Under the pieces are notes generated by a model that was given only the letters and a program-made list of their open reading frames with translations, was not told where the DNA came from and made no database searches. This document shows, piece by piece, positions 13,039-25,359 of a DNA stretch of 64,000 nucleotides (its first letter is position 1; each line of letters begins with the position of its first letter). Source of the DNA: Mimachlamys varia. Taxonomy: Eukaryota; Mollusca; Bivalvia; Pectinida; Pectinidae. Both the position numbers and the translations under genes were made by a program. Location of the stretch: the NCBI GenBank assembly GCA_947623455.1, contig OX392528.1, positions 56,004,322 to 56,068,321 of the forward strand, given 5' to 3'.

Positions 13039-14414
13039 ACAAGAGGCCCAATGGGCCTGCATCGCTCACCTGGTATCAATCTCTGACTTATTTTATAGTG
13101 TAACCCTAAAGTCCCTTTAAAATCTTTTACTGTAAGACATTCAGAAGAACATCTTAAGATTTAAACATATTTTACCCCTGTGACCTTATAAGACAACATC
13201 ATTTTCATTTTCAAATTTTGTTTGGCTTCATCCCAGGACGCTACAAGACAAATATCATATCTCTAGGCATTTCGGTTTATCAGAAGAAGTCGCTCAAAGC
13301 TTTTAACCACTGATTTGACCACTGTGACCTTTAATATGGGTCAAGATCATTTTCCTTCCCAAAGTTTGTCGTGCTTCATCCAAGGAACCTTTCAGCCAAA
13401 TATCATGCTTCTAGGGCTTTTGGTATTTCAGAAGAAGTCGTTTAAAGGTTTTCACAGATTTGACCCTTGTGACCTTGAATATAGGTCAAGGTCATCTCTT
13501 TTCGCAAACTTTGTCGGGCTTCATCCAAGGAACCTTTCAGTCAAATATTATGCTTCTAGGGCTTTTGGTATTTCAGAAGAAGTCGTTTAAAGGTTTTCAC
13601 AGATTTGACCCCTGTGAACTTGAATATAGGTCAAGGTCATTTCTTTTCGCAGACTTTGTCGGGCTTCATCCAAGGAACCTTTCAGCCAAATATCATGCTT
13701 CTAGGGCTTTTGGTACTTCAGAAGAAGTCGTTTGAATGTTAAAACAGATTTGACCCCTGTGACCTTGAATATAAGTCAAGGTCATTTCTTTTCGCAAACT
13801 TTGTTGGGCTTCATCCAAGGAACCTTTCAGCCAAATATCATGCGTCTAGGGCTTTTGGTATTTCAGAAGAAGTCGTTTAAAGGTTTTCACAGATTTGACC
13901 CTTGTGACCTTGAATATATGTCAAGGTCATTTCTTTTCGCAAACTTTGTTGGGCTTCATCCAAGGAACCTTTCAGCCAAATACCATGTTTCTAGGGCTTT
14001 TTGTATTTCAGAAGAAGTCGTTTAAAGTTTAAAATAGATTTTACCTCACCGTGACCTTGAATATTGGTCAAGGTCGTTTCTTTTCGCAAACTTTATTTGG
14101 CTTCATCCAAGGAAGCTTCTGGTCAAATATGAAGTTTCTATGCCTGACGGTATTTTAGAAGAAGTTGTTTGAAGGTTTCGACATTTTTGACCCCGGTGAC
14201 CTTGAAATTAGGTCAAAGTGATTTTTTTTCGCAAACTTTGTTCAGCTCCTTCCAAGATATCTACCAGCCAAATTTCATGTCCCTGGGCCTTTCAGTATTT
14301 TAGAAGAAGTCCTTTAAAGGAAAAAGTTGACGGACGCAGGACGGACGGACGGACGGACGACGGACGCTGCACCATCACATAAGCTCACTTGGCCCTTCGG
14401 GCCAGGTGAGCTAA
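13039..14414 (+). mobile_element. Pearl-like (Helitron-derived) element, near complete
   Basis: The 5' end is ACAAGAGGCCCAATGGGCCT followed by CGCTCACCTGG. The body has about eight tandem copies of a 145-bp unit. Downstream come AAAGTTGACGGACGCAGG, an (ACGG)n microsatellite, then the hairpin GGCCCTTCGGGCC and AGGTGAGCTAA. A hairpin a few bases before a CTRR end (here CTAA) is the Helitron 3' signature. A tandem core plus an ACGG microsatellite is the layout of the 'pearl' elements known from oysters and other bivalves. Open frames of 91-97 codons inside it arise from the repeat and are not genes. No Rep or helicase is present, so it is non-autonomous. Confidence 0.8.
13180..14225 (+). repeat. 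145-bp tandem core with paired TGACCTTGA motifs
   Basis: Anchors of the type TGACCTTGAATATAGGTC begin at about 13326, 13471, 13616, 13761, 13906, 14051 and 14197, a period of 145 bp. A more decayed copy lies near 13180. Most copies carry TGACCTTGA and, a few bases on, TCAAGGTCA, its exact reverse complement. The rest of each unit includes TTCATCCAAGGAACCTTTCA and CAGAAGAAGTCGTTTAAAG. Confidence 0.85.
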
Positions 14415-17208
14415 AAATAACAATTTTGGAAAAAATAATTATTTTGACTACCTGTCTTCAAAAAAATCTCATGCACCTTGCCTCTTTGGCCTACCACGTG
14501 CATTATTCTGTTGATCATATAGTGATGGTGTAAGAGTTGCGCCCCTTCAGCCGGATTTAACAAGCTCAAATATTTCTGCTTACATATTGTAAGTCGATTT
14601 TGACTGTTCTTTAGAAGTAACATAAGACACACTTCTTTCTCATATGAAACTAAGATTTTATCAAACGCCACACCTTAGGTCTCTCACGAATACGCATAGG
14701 AAGTATCATTAGTATCCCGCCAGTCGTTTCTGAGAAAACTCGTAGACAAGAACACAAAGAATAATATTTTGTTTATCTTTGTATGTGAAGACACTTTCTA
14801 AAAAGGGGCAATAAAATAAATGGTCTACATCAAAACAAATTTCGCATCATGGTCTTCATCGTGATAAGATCGTCTTGCCCGATACAGCCATCACAAAGTA
14901 GATTATTACAACAGCCATCACAAAGTAGATTATTACAGCGAGTCGGTTAAAGTAAACCATCGATTTTCACTTGACAGACGATCACATATTGTAAGGTTTA
15001 AGCTGTTGGTCATTGTGTGGTTGGGAACATTTGCTGCAATCTAATTGGTTTGGTTGTTCTCTGTTGTAATGCGTAGACTGGCACCATAAAATATTTCACA
15101 AATCGATGCAGTGCAGAAGCGGTGATTCTGGATTGCTGATGGTGCACGAGCTGAATTTGAAGCTTCCTTTTAAGGGGGTGCGTCAAGTAAGATAAAAGTC
15201 AATCTCGAGGTTCCGCTCACAAAATACAGATAAAGTTGATGAACATATTGAGTTTGTTAAACTTGATGACCTTGACCTACGTTTAATGTCGGATGACTAC
15301 ATTTCAAATCTTCAAACTGTTCTTCTCAATAATCAAAACGCCCAGAATACTGCCATTGTGCAGGGACGATGTCCTATGAAGTACTCCCAAGTATACTTTT
15401 GTCCGTTGCTACAAGATCGAGGATTTTATATCTATTAGAGCCTTTTCTACGACAAACAAAAAGTAATTAAAGGAAACCTAACATAAATGATAAATTTGCA
15501 TGAGAGCATAATTAAGCTATAATTTAGGTACACGCATGCTAGTTCAAAAAGGTTCTGACTCTGTGATCCGCTGAATATTAGAGCGACTGGTATGGCGTTC
15601 CGATATTTAGCGATCACAAGAGTCGGAACCCTTCAGACTAACCTCGTGCATGGATACGAATAACTAGGGCACTGAAGCCAATGCACTGTTTATATGAGGC
15701 TACATGCAGAGAAGCATTTATTAAATTAAGTATCATACCATACTTTACAGACTAATTAGCGTGGTAGCTACTGAACACAACACGAACAGACACTTGGGCA
15801 TTTACACACAAGGAACAAGTCCGTGTGTGCAACAGTCCTGAAATGGTTAGACGATATTTTCTTTATCCACAGACATAGCTTTACTCAAACAATGTTAGGA
15901 CATACCACAATGAGAAGCTTATGACAGGCGCTCTGTTGATTGGCTTCAGAACAAACACAGTCAGAGACATTTTCAATTACTTTGGTATACCATAGTACGT
16001 ACCACGTTATTTGCCTAAATTCCGTGGTATACCGTTGTACTTTTGATTTCGTGGTACCCAGCTCTATCTATTTTGTTAACTAAAAGCTCCATATACATGC
16101 CACACTCGGCAAATAAAGAAGCATGGCCCTGGTTCGGCGTTATCATTTAATGAGAACGATGAAGAAATAAAACCAGCGCAAGTTTATAGTTCTTAGGTCT
16201 TTTATTTAGACATTTGTAATTAATAACATGAAAAATAAATGAAGATAATAAATATCAAAAAATCTAAAATTAGCGGGAATTATACAGAAGCATTCTTCTA
16301 CTTTAGTGGATAAGTAAAAAGTACGAGTATCCGTGTAGATAAGCAAAGTTTAAGCTCTTTGATATTTTTTAAGCTCTTTGATATTTTCTAACTTTTTCAA
16401 CCCGGAAGACCACTTGAACTTTTCCAATAATAGTTAATCATCATATTTCAAGGGTGAGTAAGGTATGGTTTATGAATACACACAAATGAACAAGATTGAT
16501 TAACCATGATCTGTATACCGTAGTTGCATAGCCTATGGGAATTATAATGTACAAAAATATGACATCTGGCCCTATTTCAAGTAAATGGACAAATGTATTT
16601 GCTTCAGCAGTTCTTTTTGTTCACAAAGAAAAACTCTTCGACATGAATCCTGTTTACTTCAATAAAAAAAATTGCCACAACTACATAGAGTAGTCATCTG
16701 CAAAAGATACATATTACTTCTGGTAAACGTGTTTTACATGTAAAACTGGACAATAGGAAGTGTTTTTGTTCGCAGAATTTAGGAATGGCCTGTTTAAATG
16801 TTTACATTTCAAAATCGAAGATGGCCGTCTTGTGTTTTGGTTGAACTGTTCTTCTGATAATAAAATCAAACTTCCAAAACAATAAGACACAATGAAGTCT
16901 TACTTGTTACCTGAGAAAAAAAGCTTCAAGTACTTTTTCAGAAATACAAAGAGAAGGAACAACCGTCCGACAGCCATCTTGTTCTCCTGATTACATATGA
17001 ACTCTCAAAAATATATAGAGGCAAAGAAAGGACTAAAGGAACCCAGGTACCGAAGTGTAAGAAGAAAACTGTTCTCTATACCTATCAATACAATATATAT
17101 AAACAGCATTGTTTAAGGACGGTCGAAAGGTGACTTAACCACCTGAACATTATATAGGACAAACAATGGTAACTTGCTTAACAATGTGCACCACCTTATC
17201 GTTAGCCG
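14415..17208. other. Non-coding stretch with decayed repeat fragments
   Basis: No supported gene. At about 15230-15420 there is a fragment with TTGATGACCTTGACCTACG and TTCAAACTGTTCTTCTCAAT, similar to cores of the pearl-like family. Small direct duplications occur at about 14884-14937 (ACAGCCATCACAAAGTAGAT twice) and 16355-16390 (AAGCTCTTTGATATTTT twice). Confidence 0.5.
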
Positions 17209-17340
17209 GGGCAGATAATGTTAAATAATACGGCAGATAATGTTAAATAATATGGCAGATAATGTTAAATAATACGGCAGATAATGTTAAATAATACGGC
17301 AGAAAATGTTAAATAATACGGCAGATAATGTTAAATAATA
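17209..17340. repeat. 22-bp tandem repeat, six copies
   Basis: The unit GGCAGATAATGTTAAATAAT plus AC is repeated about six times with only one or two substitutions. It is a young minisatellite without coding significance. Confidence 0.9.
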
Positions 17341-18985
17341 CATGTAAATTGCTACCTTCAGTTATGTGAGAGTTGTTTACCTTTATATATATAAATTCCT
17401 GAAATTATCTTTTCTTCTTTTCTATTTTAACTCAATATAATTTGAATTCAATCAAAAAATTGAAAACCAATTTGCTTCAAATCTACTTTTAGGATTTAAA
17501 TATGAATCAAAAGGAAAGACATAATTGTCAATAAGCAAATGTTGACAGACGGCGGACGGATACCGCCATTCATGGCAAAAGCTCATCGGACCTTCAGAAG
17601 GGCCATATCCAGTTGACCTTTCAGACAGCAGCAGAAGTTGTAGATCTGAGCACAGGGACCAGCTATAATTTATCAAAGGATCGATATTTGAACTTTAACT
17701 TAGTTATTCAGAGGTATAATTGTTTTTTTTGGGTTTTGATCAATTCTCGGAAAATACAGCAGTTTCTATTGTTTTTGACGATATATTTATGTTCCATAAT
17801 TCTTAATATCATCCATTCGTCTCTTTTGGGAGGTAAATACTGGTTATATGCTTATTGGGAGATGAAGGGGTAAGATTCAAACACGTTAAAATCGTATATG
17901 ATAGGCATAGCGATAAACTGAACTATTTGTAGTGCTCATTTTGATTGTCATATCCCATAATTAGATGAAGATGAAAACATTCTCGTACAATATCTTTTAA
18001 AATCACTATCCACACAGCAAATACTAATGTTTAAAATATAAAACTCCACAGCATCTATTCAAAATAATACAAACTTCATGACTAGCAGCGCACACATCTT
18101 ACAAGAGTTGTGTAATAAATATTTGAATTTGAAAAACAACATGTACTATCGCTTCTATAAAATAATAACACAATCATGACTAGCATCACTGGCATTCCTA
18201 TAACTGTGATAAGTTCACAATAACACACAGCTTAATAGATAGATAAAAAAGTTTAGTGACATAATCCGATCAATGACGTCATTCAAACGTTTAAGGCAGA
18301 TTCAGAAACGAAAACTGTATCTTACATAGAAATTATATTATCGCAATGTGGCACACCAGCGTCAATGATACTTATTTTATGATGTAGAATCAGTTCTATC
18401 TAAATAGCATATGATCATAGTAGAAACGTAAAATAACTCATGGCGAATGTGTATGTGTGACGTCATCATAAAAGCGCTCGTTGATTAATACCGTATGCGT
18501 TGGAAAACTTTCGAAGAAATATTTTTCTATTTGAGTCTTAGAAAATGGATGCAAGAAAATAAGGAACGGGCGTATTTCTTTTGAAGTAACTGTAATCCAA
18601 ACATCAAACCGTATTAGTCGCAGAAATATAAATATTTTTATGTAGTTCCGTTTTGCGACAGAGGCATGTCCACCTACAGTGTATATCAGATTTCACAGTC
18701 TGAGATAATCCATCAAATGAATCGCAAAAGATGTATGTGGTGAAATTGCGCATATAATGCCATCAAACATTTGCACCTGAAATTGGCCCAACAGGCGGCG
18801 CTACACTATTCTTTCAATACACTTTCATCATACAAGTATTGCAACTCGTCACTTCCGGTACATTGCATTGTTGTAAAATCACCAATCAGCAAGCCATCCA
18901 CCTATAACACTGTAAATTTTGATATTTCAGCTCTCGCACTTAACATCAATCAGGAGAAAATCCATTGGGATGGCTTTGACCTTTG
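17341..18985. other. Non-coding stretch downstream of the minus-strand gene
   Basis: No supported exon. Around 17540-17610 the sequence GTTGACAGACGGCGGACGGA, followed by AGCTCATCGGACCTTCAGAA, resembles the 3' flank of the pearl-like elements but lacks a clean CTAA end, so it is a decayed or partial copy. The right part should be the 3' UTR or downstream flank of the minus-strand gene whose stop is at 18986-18988. Confidence 0.45.
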
Positions 18986-19186
18986 TTAGTGTAGCAAAGG
19001 CGCGTGATGGTGGATTTGTGCCACAAAGTCCCTGGCGGCCGTCAGTGGCATTTCCGGGTGAATGTACACGATGACGTTTGTCTCTGTGTGCCAGGGAGGC
19101 ATACTGATCCCCATACGGATGGTACGAGTGTTGACCGGAACTGGCATTGGTCGCGAGGACCTCCAGGTGGTAGAGCACCGGTCAAT
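18986..19186 (-). CDS. Unrecognised GRAM/PH-like protein, last exon
   Basis: On the minus strand the acceptor GTCTTTACAG precedes 67 codons ending in TAA at 18986-18988, entering in phase 0. This matches the phase-0 donor of the exon at 22586-22794. The protein reads IDRCSTTWRSSRPMPVPVNT, then TRTIRMGISMPPWHTETNVI, then VYIHPEMPLTAARDFVAQIH. The alternating hydrophobic pattern and the PPW motif look like a folded domain end rather than a random frame. The exon is CpG-richer than its surroundings. It would supply the C-terminus of the protein. Overlapping open frames on the plus strand lack a consistent splice context and I treat them as shadows. Confidence 0.65.
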   Translation of the reverse strand: MDRCSTTWRSSRPMPVPVNTRTIRMGISMPPWHTETNVIVYIHPEMPLTAARDFVAQIHHHAPLLH

Positions 19187-19501
19187 CTGTAAAGACAAAG
19201 CCAATCGTATACTCAATGACGAAACCGTTGTCTGTAAGAACATCTTCAATGGGACTTATTTATACTTATCTATTATGATTTGCCATGTTATCCGAGAAAA
19301 CCAATACTAAGGAATTTTTTTGGAAAGACATTACAAAACTTAGGTTATCGTCACATACTCTAAATGCAGAAAGGTCGATACCAAAATATATATAGAGTTT
19401 ATACAATTTGTAATTTAGATGATACTGAAGGTGATATCCAGTTTTATGTTTAAATACCCACATTACTCTGAATTACGGAACAAATGTTGCTCCTTTTTTC
19501 A

Positions 19502-19588
19502 GGAAACCGATGAGACAATAAGACTCAAGGAAAATAAAGAAATTCAACTAGAACTTGAACCTGATGAACAACAACTTTATAAAGGGCG
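19502..19588 (+). CDS. Weak candidate exon on the plus strand
   Basis: A strong polypyrimidine tract and acceptor (TGCTCCTTTTTTCAG) precedes an open stretch encoding ETDETIRLKENKEIQLELEP then DEQQLYKG. A possible donor is GC|GTGTGT. The composition is charged and exon-like, but no partner exon is identified and the sense is opposite to the surrounding gene. It could be an exon of a nested gene or chance. Confidence 0.2.
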
Positions 19589-21787
19589 TGTGTATAACTA
19601 TTATCTTTTTATAACAACTACACCGATATTGTTTCAAATGATGTGGTACCTCTGTTTCACAGAACTTTGCTAGCACTTCCATTCTCCGAAATAAAAAAGG
19701 TAAGATTTATTTCATGAAACCGTTCTCGCGCTCAAGCATGTATTCCCTGGTCCATCCAATATTCCTGTAACTCGCTTGATTCACGTCAACAGATCAAACC
19801 CAAGCCCGTGTTCCCATAACATTGACCCAAGTAAGATTTTGTTAATAAAAAAAGTCTGGCTAGTATGGGCCTTGTGAAGAAACAGTTACATTTGTATTTT
19901 GAAAACCCACATTTTTAAAAGCGACCGTTTCCTTTGTAAAGCAGAGAATGTAAATTAGCAGTGACTCGATTATAAACAAAGGGAAAAGCTATGATTTGTA
20001 TTTATTGTAAACACAATGATAACAACAATGGTCTACAGAAACGACAAATAAAACTTTTAAAACTGCAACTGACACTTTAGCCAGCATGTCTGTCCAGTCA
20101 AGGAGATCGCCGCGAGAGAGGAAGTTGTCCTCTCTCTCTCGATTCCAAACTGGACAATAGCTACATCACTCATGACACCCACCTGTACGCCATGCATGCG
20201 ACTCCCTTTTTACAGTAGACATTTTAATATAATGTGTCGACTTTAAACGTGTCCGTGACAAATATTTCTGATGATGGTGGGCTTAAAATATTTTATTCCT
20301 TGATAAATTTTAAATTCTCTTTGCTAGATGGTTATGTTTTTAGAATATACACATCTCGATTTTATCTGTTACGACCTCTTTTATGATATGACCACCGTAT
20401 CGGAGGAATAACACTAAATGAGCATAGTTGTTGATAGGTCGTTAGACCCAAACAAACAAGTTCATAGTTGCAACATTTGCAATGCCAAGTCAAGTTTATC
20501 TTTCCACGAAATACTGCATATCAATTAAACAATATTAGTGTTAGAAGTAGACTGATAACTTCTAAATCTACAGTGTTTCTACTGAAATATACATTACTTG
20601 GCACAATCGACCTTCATTATCGGTGTCTTCGTATAAAACAACAGTAAGGACCGCCTAGACCCTATAATATGTGGTATTACCGTGTATTTAAATACGTAAC
20701 GATGTAACACTGCCGGGACTGATGTGCTCTTCCACTATCTTTATAAAGTATAAATGTCAGGACTCTGTTCGGTCTACGGCGTGTCTATTGATCAAAAACC
20801 CGACACAAACGACTGCCTCTGTCGCTTTATAAGCAGTTTCAAGTTTTTATTTGCAGGTTTTATGTAAATAAGCGAGAAGTCTGGAATACAGTGCCTTAGA
20901 ATATGATAGAGAACGACTATCAAACGATGTTTATGGTTTATATCTCGGAACCCGTGATAAGATTTCGATAAACAACTGCAACTTGCGCCAAATGTTGGAT
21001 GTTATTGCCAAGCACGCGTCTATTACAACGTATTGACAATACATAGACCTACAGTCATGTCAGTGCACACAATGAAGTGGATCAGGGTCATTATTCTGCG
21101 GCTTGGTGATGTTCGATAATCATGTCCCTGCATTATTTCAATATATTGAAAACTTTCTAGGATATCTTTGTCAAAGATATAAAACCAAAGAAGAAATGAA
21201 ATGTTAAAATATGTTTGATCTCAAAGACAACAAACCCTTGTACTGGGATATTTTCTATTTAGAAGTGTTTGATCTTCAGAAGTGTTTTAAAACTAATTTG
21301 ACCCCAATGACTTTGTACAATGTTTATATCATTTCATTTTTATTTGCTTTACCCAATATTACTCTTTGTACGTCTCTGTATCGGTAGATGTTTTTTTTTC
21401 TCTAGAAAATATGACTACTGTTCTGGCTGCAACATTCCAGTTTTATTGCCGTTAAGCTACCGGCCAAATATCACGATCGTAGACATTTAAGTTCTCCAGA
21501 CGATGACGATTGAGTGGCGCGTGTGACCTTATATATAGGTCAACACAACTGATGTTCAGCACTCTATGCCAGCAAGTTGTCTTTAAATTTACTGACAAAA
21601 TGCCATGACTTTACGGTTCTTAAGAAGAAGTCGTTCAGAAAGTTTTTCCTTTGTCACCAGTGACCTTATATAAGGATTGAGTTGTTTCTGTTCACAAACT
21701 CAGTTTCAGTACATGTTACATAGCAAATGTGGTAAATAGCTACATATTATGAGCCTCAGCCTTTTGGTGCATCATTAGATGTCATAT
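19589..21787. other. Intron of the minus-strand gene, decayed repeats
   Basis: No supported exon. From about 21290 to 21770 there are degenerate units with GACCTTATATATAGGTCAA, GAAGAAGTCGTTCAGAAAG and CAAATATCACGAT. These match the 145-bp core of the pearl-like family but are too decayed to set borders. A short hairpin based on CGAGAGAGGAAG and CTCTCTCTCTCG lies near 20113-20143. Confidence 0.5.
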
Positions 21788-22005
21788 TAAGGTGGTCGGG
21801 TGGTGCAGTGGATAGCGCACTTGCCTTTCACCAAGGCGGCCGGGGTTCGATCGGACGTGAAAGGTATATGGGGTCACCTGCCCAACCACGTGAGTACTCT
21901 GGGTACGCCAATTTCCTCCCACAATAAGACCCTCGCGCGCTATAACATCCGGGCCAACAAGAGTGATTAATATAAGTTGGATAAATTGTTTCATAATTGT
22001 TGTAA
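21788..22005 (+). mobile_element. tRNA-headed SINE, intact-looking copy
   Basis: The head has tRNA-like promoter boxes (GTGGTGCAGTGGATAGCGCA, then GGGGTTCGATC). A body follows with GGGTCACCTGCCCAACCACG and CTCCCACAATAAGACCCTC, then the tail GGCCAACAAGAGTGATTAAT. It ends in AT-rich sequence with AAATAAATAAG. A second, reversed copy near 32.8 kb carries an insertion in its tail, so this one serves as the unoccupied reference. Pol III transcription would start from the head. Confidence 0.8.
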
Positions 22006-22585
22006 AATAAATAAGTTTATTTTCTTTAGATGTAATGTGAGTATTGTAACAATTCTGATTCCCCTATCCGTGTTTCTGTTCCACACTCTGTACCTTCCCG
22101 TTTTCGATTGGTTCTTTCCGTTTCGTGGCTAATGTATATCCCTTGAAAATCGGGAGAGGGAGCTCGAGGGGCGGGCTTCTGTTTCACTCACTGCAGGACA
22201 CAGAACTAGAAGACATATCCGCATTCTCTATTCATTTCTTTCCAACCTAATCTATCCTTTTTTTGAGAAAATAATTTTGATGGGATCTTTTTAGGCATGA
22301 AAGCTACGGACTGAAGGTCATGACCTTATGCCTAATGATGAAAAAGAAAAACAAGGACATGACTGACGACAGACGCCGAACTATGCCATAAGCTTTATAG
22401 AACCATAAATACAAGTACACGTATAATGCATTCCAAGGTAAATATTTCCAATATATTACATCCATGTAATAAAATATACGACCTATCCTACTTACATCAT
22501 GATAACGCACAAATGGAAAGCTCGCAATAAAACAGAAATTTGCAGTATGATGTGATGTTATGAGCAGTACCTGTAAACAACTTAC
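22006..22585. other. Intron; isolated CCAAT and GC boxes
   Basis: No exon is seen. ATTGG (inverted CCAAT) at 22107-22111 and GGGGCGGGC at 22168-22176 sit about 60 bp apart in a locally GC-richer patch. This looks promoter-like, but I see no transcription unit starting here. Confidence 0.3.
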
Positions 22586-22794
22586 GCCTAGACACGAACA
22601 CAAGCCGCCACACAGCGGCTCTTGTTCCGTGAGACGAGTCTCCAGGGAACTCCCGACGCTCGCCGACAGCTCAACGCCAAAGAAACAGCCCAGTGGCACG
22701 TTCTGATAGAAGGTACTGTTAAACTTGGATAGTTCCAGCTTATATCCGCTCTGTGGGGCAGGACTTCCGCCTCCGAACTCCGACAGTGAAGCGT
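22586..22794 (-). CDS. Unrecognised GRAM/PH-like protein, third exon seen
   Basis: The minus-strand acceptor ATTCTTTCAG and donor GGC|GTAAGT bound 209 bp. It enters in phase 1, completing the GAC codon begun by the exon at 25793-25963, and leaves in phase 0. The encoded segment includes GYKLELSKFNSTFYQNVPLG, then CFFGVELSASVGSSLETRLT, and a Cys-rich end, LCGGLCSCLG. The strand-like hydrophobic pattern continues the GRAM/PH-like region of the previous exon, which is an inference from pattern only. The clean GTAAGT donor and phase match are the main support. I do not recognise a named family. Confidence 0.75.
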
Positions 22795-23200
22795 CTGAAA
22801 GAATACAACACGGCATTTTCATTTTATAGGCAGACCGTCACCATGGTTCGTCCGTCGTCCATACTGAAACCGTTTTTGTTGTCGATGTTTCCAGAGAAGT
22901 GCTGAATGGATCATTCTAAAAATTTATATGTAGGTTCTTGGTCCTAGTTGCTTCATTTTATAATTCTATATCCTTATTTACCAAGGGCGAATTTAACTTA
23001 GTCAGGAAAAAAATTTCAATTCACTGGTTCTTGAGAAGAAGTCGAAAATTACCCGTTCTTTTATTTCCAAGTTAAAATAAGCTACAATAAAAGATACTTT
23101 ATAATTAAAAAAGAAATAAAAAACCTCATAAACAATTTCACTAAAAACATAAATATATTATCATTTTTTTTACCAGAGATGTATATAACATGGGTTTTCA

Positions 23201-23527
23201 TTAAAGGCCCAATATACGTAACTTTCGGCAAAACTTGAAGCGAGAATCAAGCCTAATAACTTTTTATATTAATAGATTTAGTTAAGATTAAATGATATCA
23301 GCAATATTCAAGATGAATTCTTACGCGGTAACCGGTACAGAAGCAGTTGAAACACGCTATTTGTAAACACGCGTCCATTTCGAACTGTCTTCTACCTTCG
23401 GTTTGTTGTTGAAGTGGGCCCCGCCTGAATTATTTTCAATTTTTTGGATTTTTTTGTCAAGAGTTTCTTGTCAGAATTTTTCAGGATTACGAAAATTTCG
23501 CTGAAGTTACGTATATTGGGCCTTTAA
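23201..23527 (+). mobile_element. TTAA-flanked MITE, copy 2
   Basis: TTAA flanks both ends (23201-23204 and 23524-23527). The termini are AGGCCCAATATACGTAACTT and its inverse. It shares most of its interior with copy 1 in the same orientation but lacks about 65 bp near the right end. It lies in the intron between the exons at 22.6 and 25.8 kb. Confidence 0.88.
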
Positions 23528-25359
23528 ATCACGGGAACTTTATTAGATGTTATTTAAAACCATGATATTATAATACACAAATTACGAATGTAAAATATGT
23601 TGGTTACCAATACAGAAACAACGAATAATTATTCACTCTAAATATGAGTGAACAATTATGCATTTTACAATTTACCTTGATTTTTTTTATTTTCTAATTT
23701 TCAAATACAGTAATCGACTTCAACTTTAAGACTGTAATAAATGGTAGGAATGATTATTATTTGGTTCCAGATGGATTCAAATTCTCATTTAAATTATTTT
23801 GTATGGATATACAAAACGTCATAAAAATCTTTTAAAAATAAACTAAGATGGTTACAACTAAATAAGGAAGGAAGAAATTGTAAGTGCTCTTAAGCTTCTC
23901 AAATCAAATAAATAATGATCTGATGATAAAATCAGTTACACTGTATAAATGATCTATCTGTATGTCAAACTCTTTTATTTCATTGTTTAATAGAGGTAAG
24001 ATACTGGAACAGTTACTTGCAGGAAACATGAAGCATTCTAAAAATCAAACTGACTTTCGAAAGAATTACTGAATTATGTTTCCATATTTCATTCCTTGAT
24101 GTACTAGTAATAAAAAAATCATAACTGCATTTTTTTTATTTAGGGAAAACGTTTTTTAAAGTGTAAAAGAAATGAATATTGTGGAACATGTTATTAATCC
24201 ATCGTGTTAACAGCAATATTTTAAATATTATAGACAATATGTATCAAAGAATTGTATTTTAACTTAGATTATTAAGGGACTGAGACAAGGAAGGTAGTAC
24301 CAGGATTTTTGTTATTATAGTTATTTGTTCTTTCTTTATCTTTCTTGTTGGAGATTTTTAATCAAAAACTAATATCCAATGCAAAGTAATAAAAGTAATA
24401 AATTCAAAACGGAGCTTATGAATATATCTGGACTCAAATGATACACAAAATTCATTCTATAAATTCTAAACTTCTTGTAAATTGTAAATGCTGAAAATTT
24501 AAGGTATTATTATAAAACAAATGTAAGATATTTTCCGAACTATAGACAGTTTTTATTTAAACTTTGTAGTTGTTATTAGGTTTAACCAAGAATTCCACAA
24601 AAGCATAATGCAAGTGCCGCCTGTGTCAGCAACAGAAGACAGATTATGAGAAAAAATATATTTATTTTTTAATTAAGAAATGTTATTCATGTGAACATTT
24701 CCTAAACATTTCCACTGGAGTTAGACAAGTATCTCCAAATAAGGTAACACCAAGAAAACTTACGATGTATAAGGGATACAATGTTCCATAAATGAAAATA
24801 TGATTGTCCCATACTGAAGTTCGAAACAGAGCATTTTAACTAAAATGGTCTGTATCTGTATGTACATGTATATCATCAAGTTTTCAGAGCTTATCAATTC
24901 GAACAATTTCATAACTTAAGAGTTCTATCTAAACGTCAATATTTTAAAATGAAATAAAGTAAATAAGTTAAGTTGAAATTCAAAATGTTTAATGTATACC
25001 TTCCAATTCAAAAGTTTCTACTTTGGTAAATAAACTATTTTGCAATAGGATGGGAATTCCGAACGAAAGTCCTTCCAGATGTGCCAAACGTAATAATTAT
25101 ATCCCACTGGATGTTTCAACGAACAAATACGTACGTCACTGTTCGTTTCTAGGCTTTGAATATATTATAATTTTTAAAGGATTCAAGTGTTTGAAAGCTG
25201 GACCTGGTGTATGTGTATATGTAGCTGGTTAGAAATCGGTACAGTTTTGGCAGTCAGAGATTTTTTTTAATGCCGGAATAGTTTTCTTTCGGCTGTCTTT
25301 GTGTGATAAGAAAGTTTTCAAAGTACAGACGTTTTATAAATTTAAACAGACGTGTTACT
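23528..25359. other. AT-rich intron, nothing supported
   Basis: Very AT-rich sequence with poly(A) and poly(T) runs and no convincing exon, repeat family or RNA gene. Short open frames at 25.0-25.5 kb have no splice support. Confidence 0.6.

Noticed and set aside
13315..14025. Three 91-97 codon frames of similar sequence
   Set aside because: They are successive readings of the 145-bp core of the pearl-like element.
18927..19310. Alternative frames on both strands over the 19-kb exon
   Set aside because: Only the minus-strand frame with acceptor at 19187 agrees in phase with the upstream exon.
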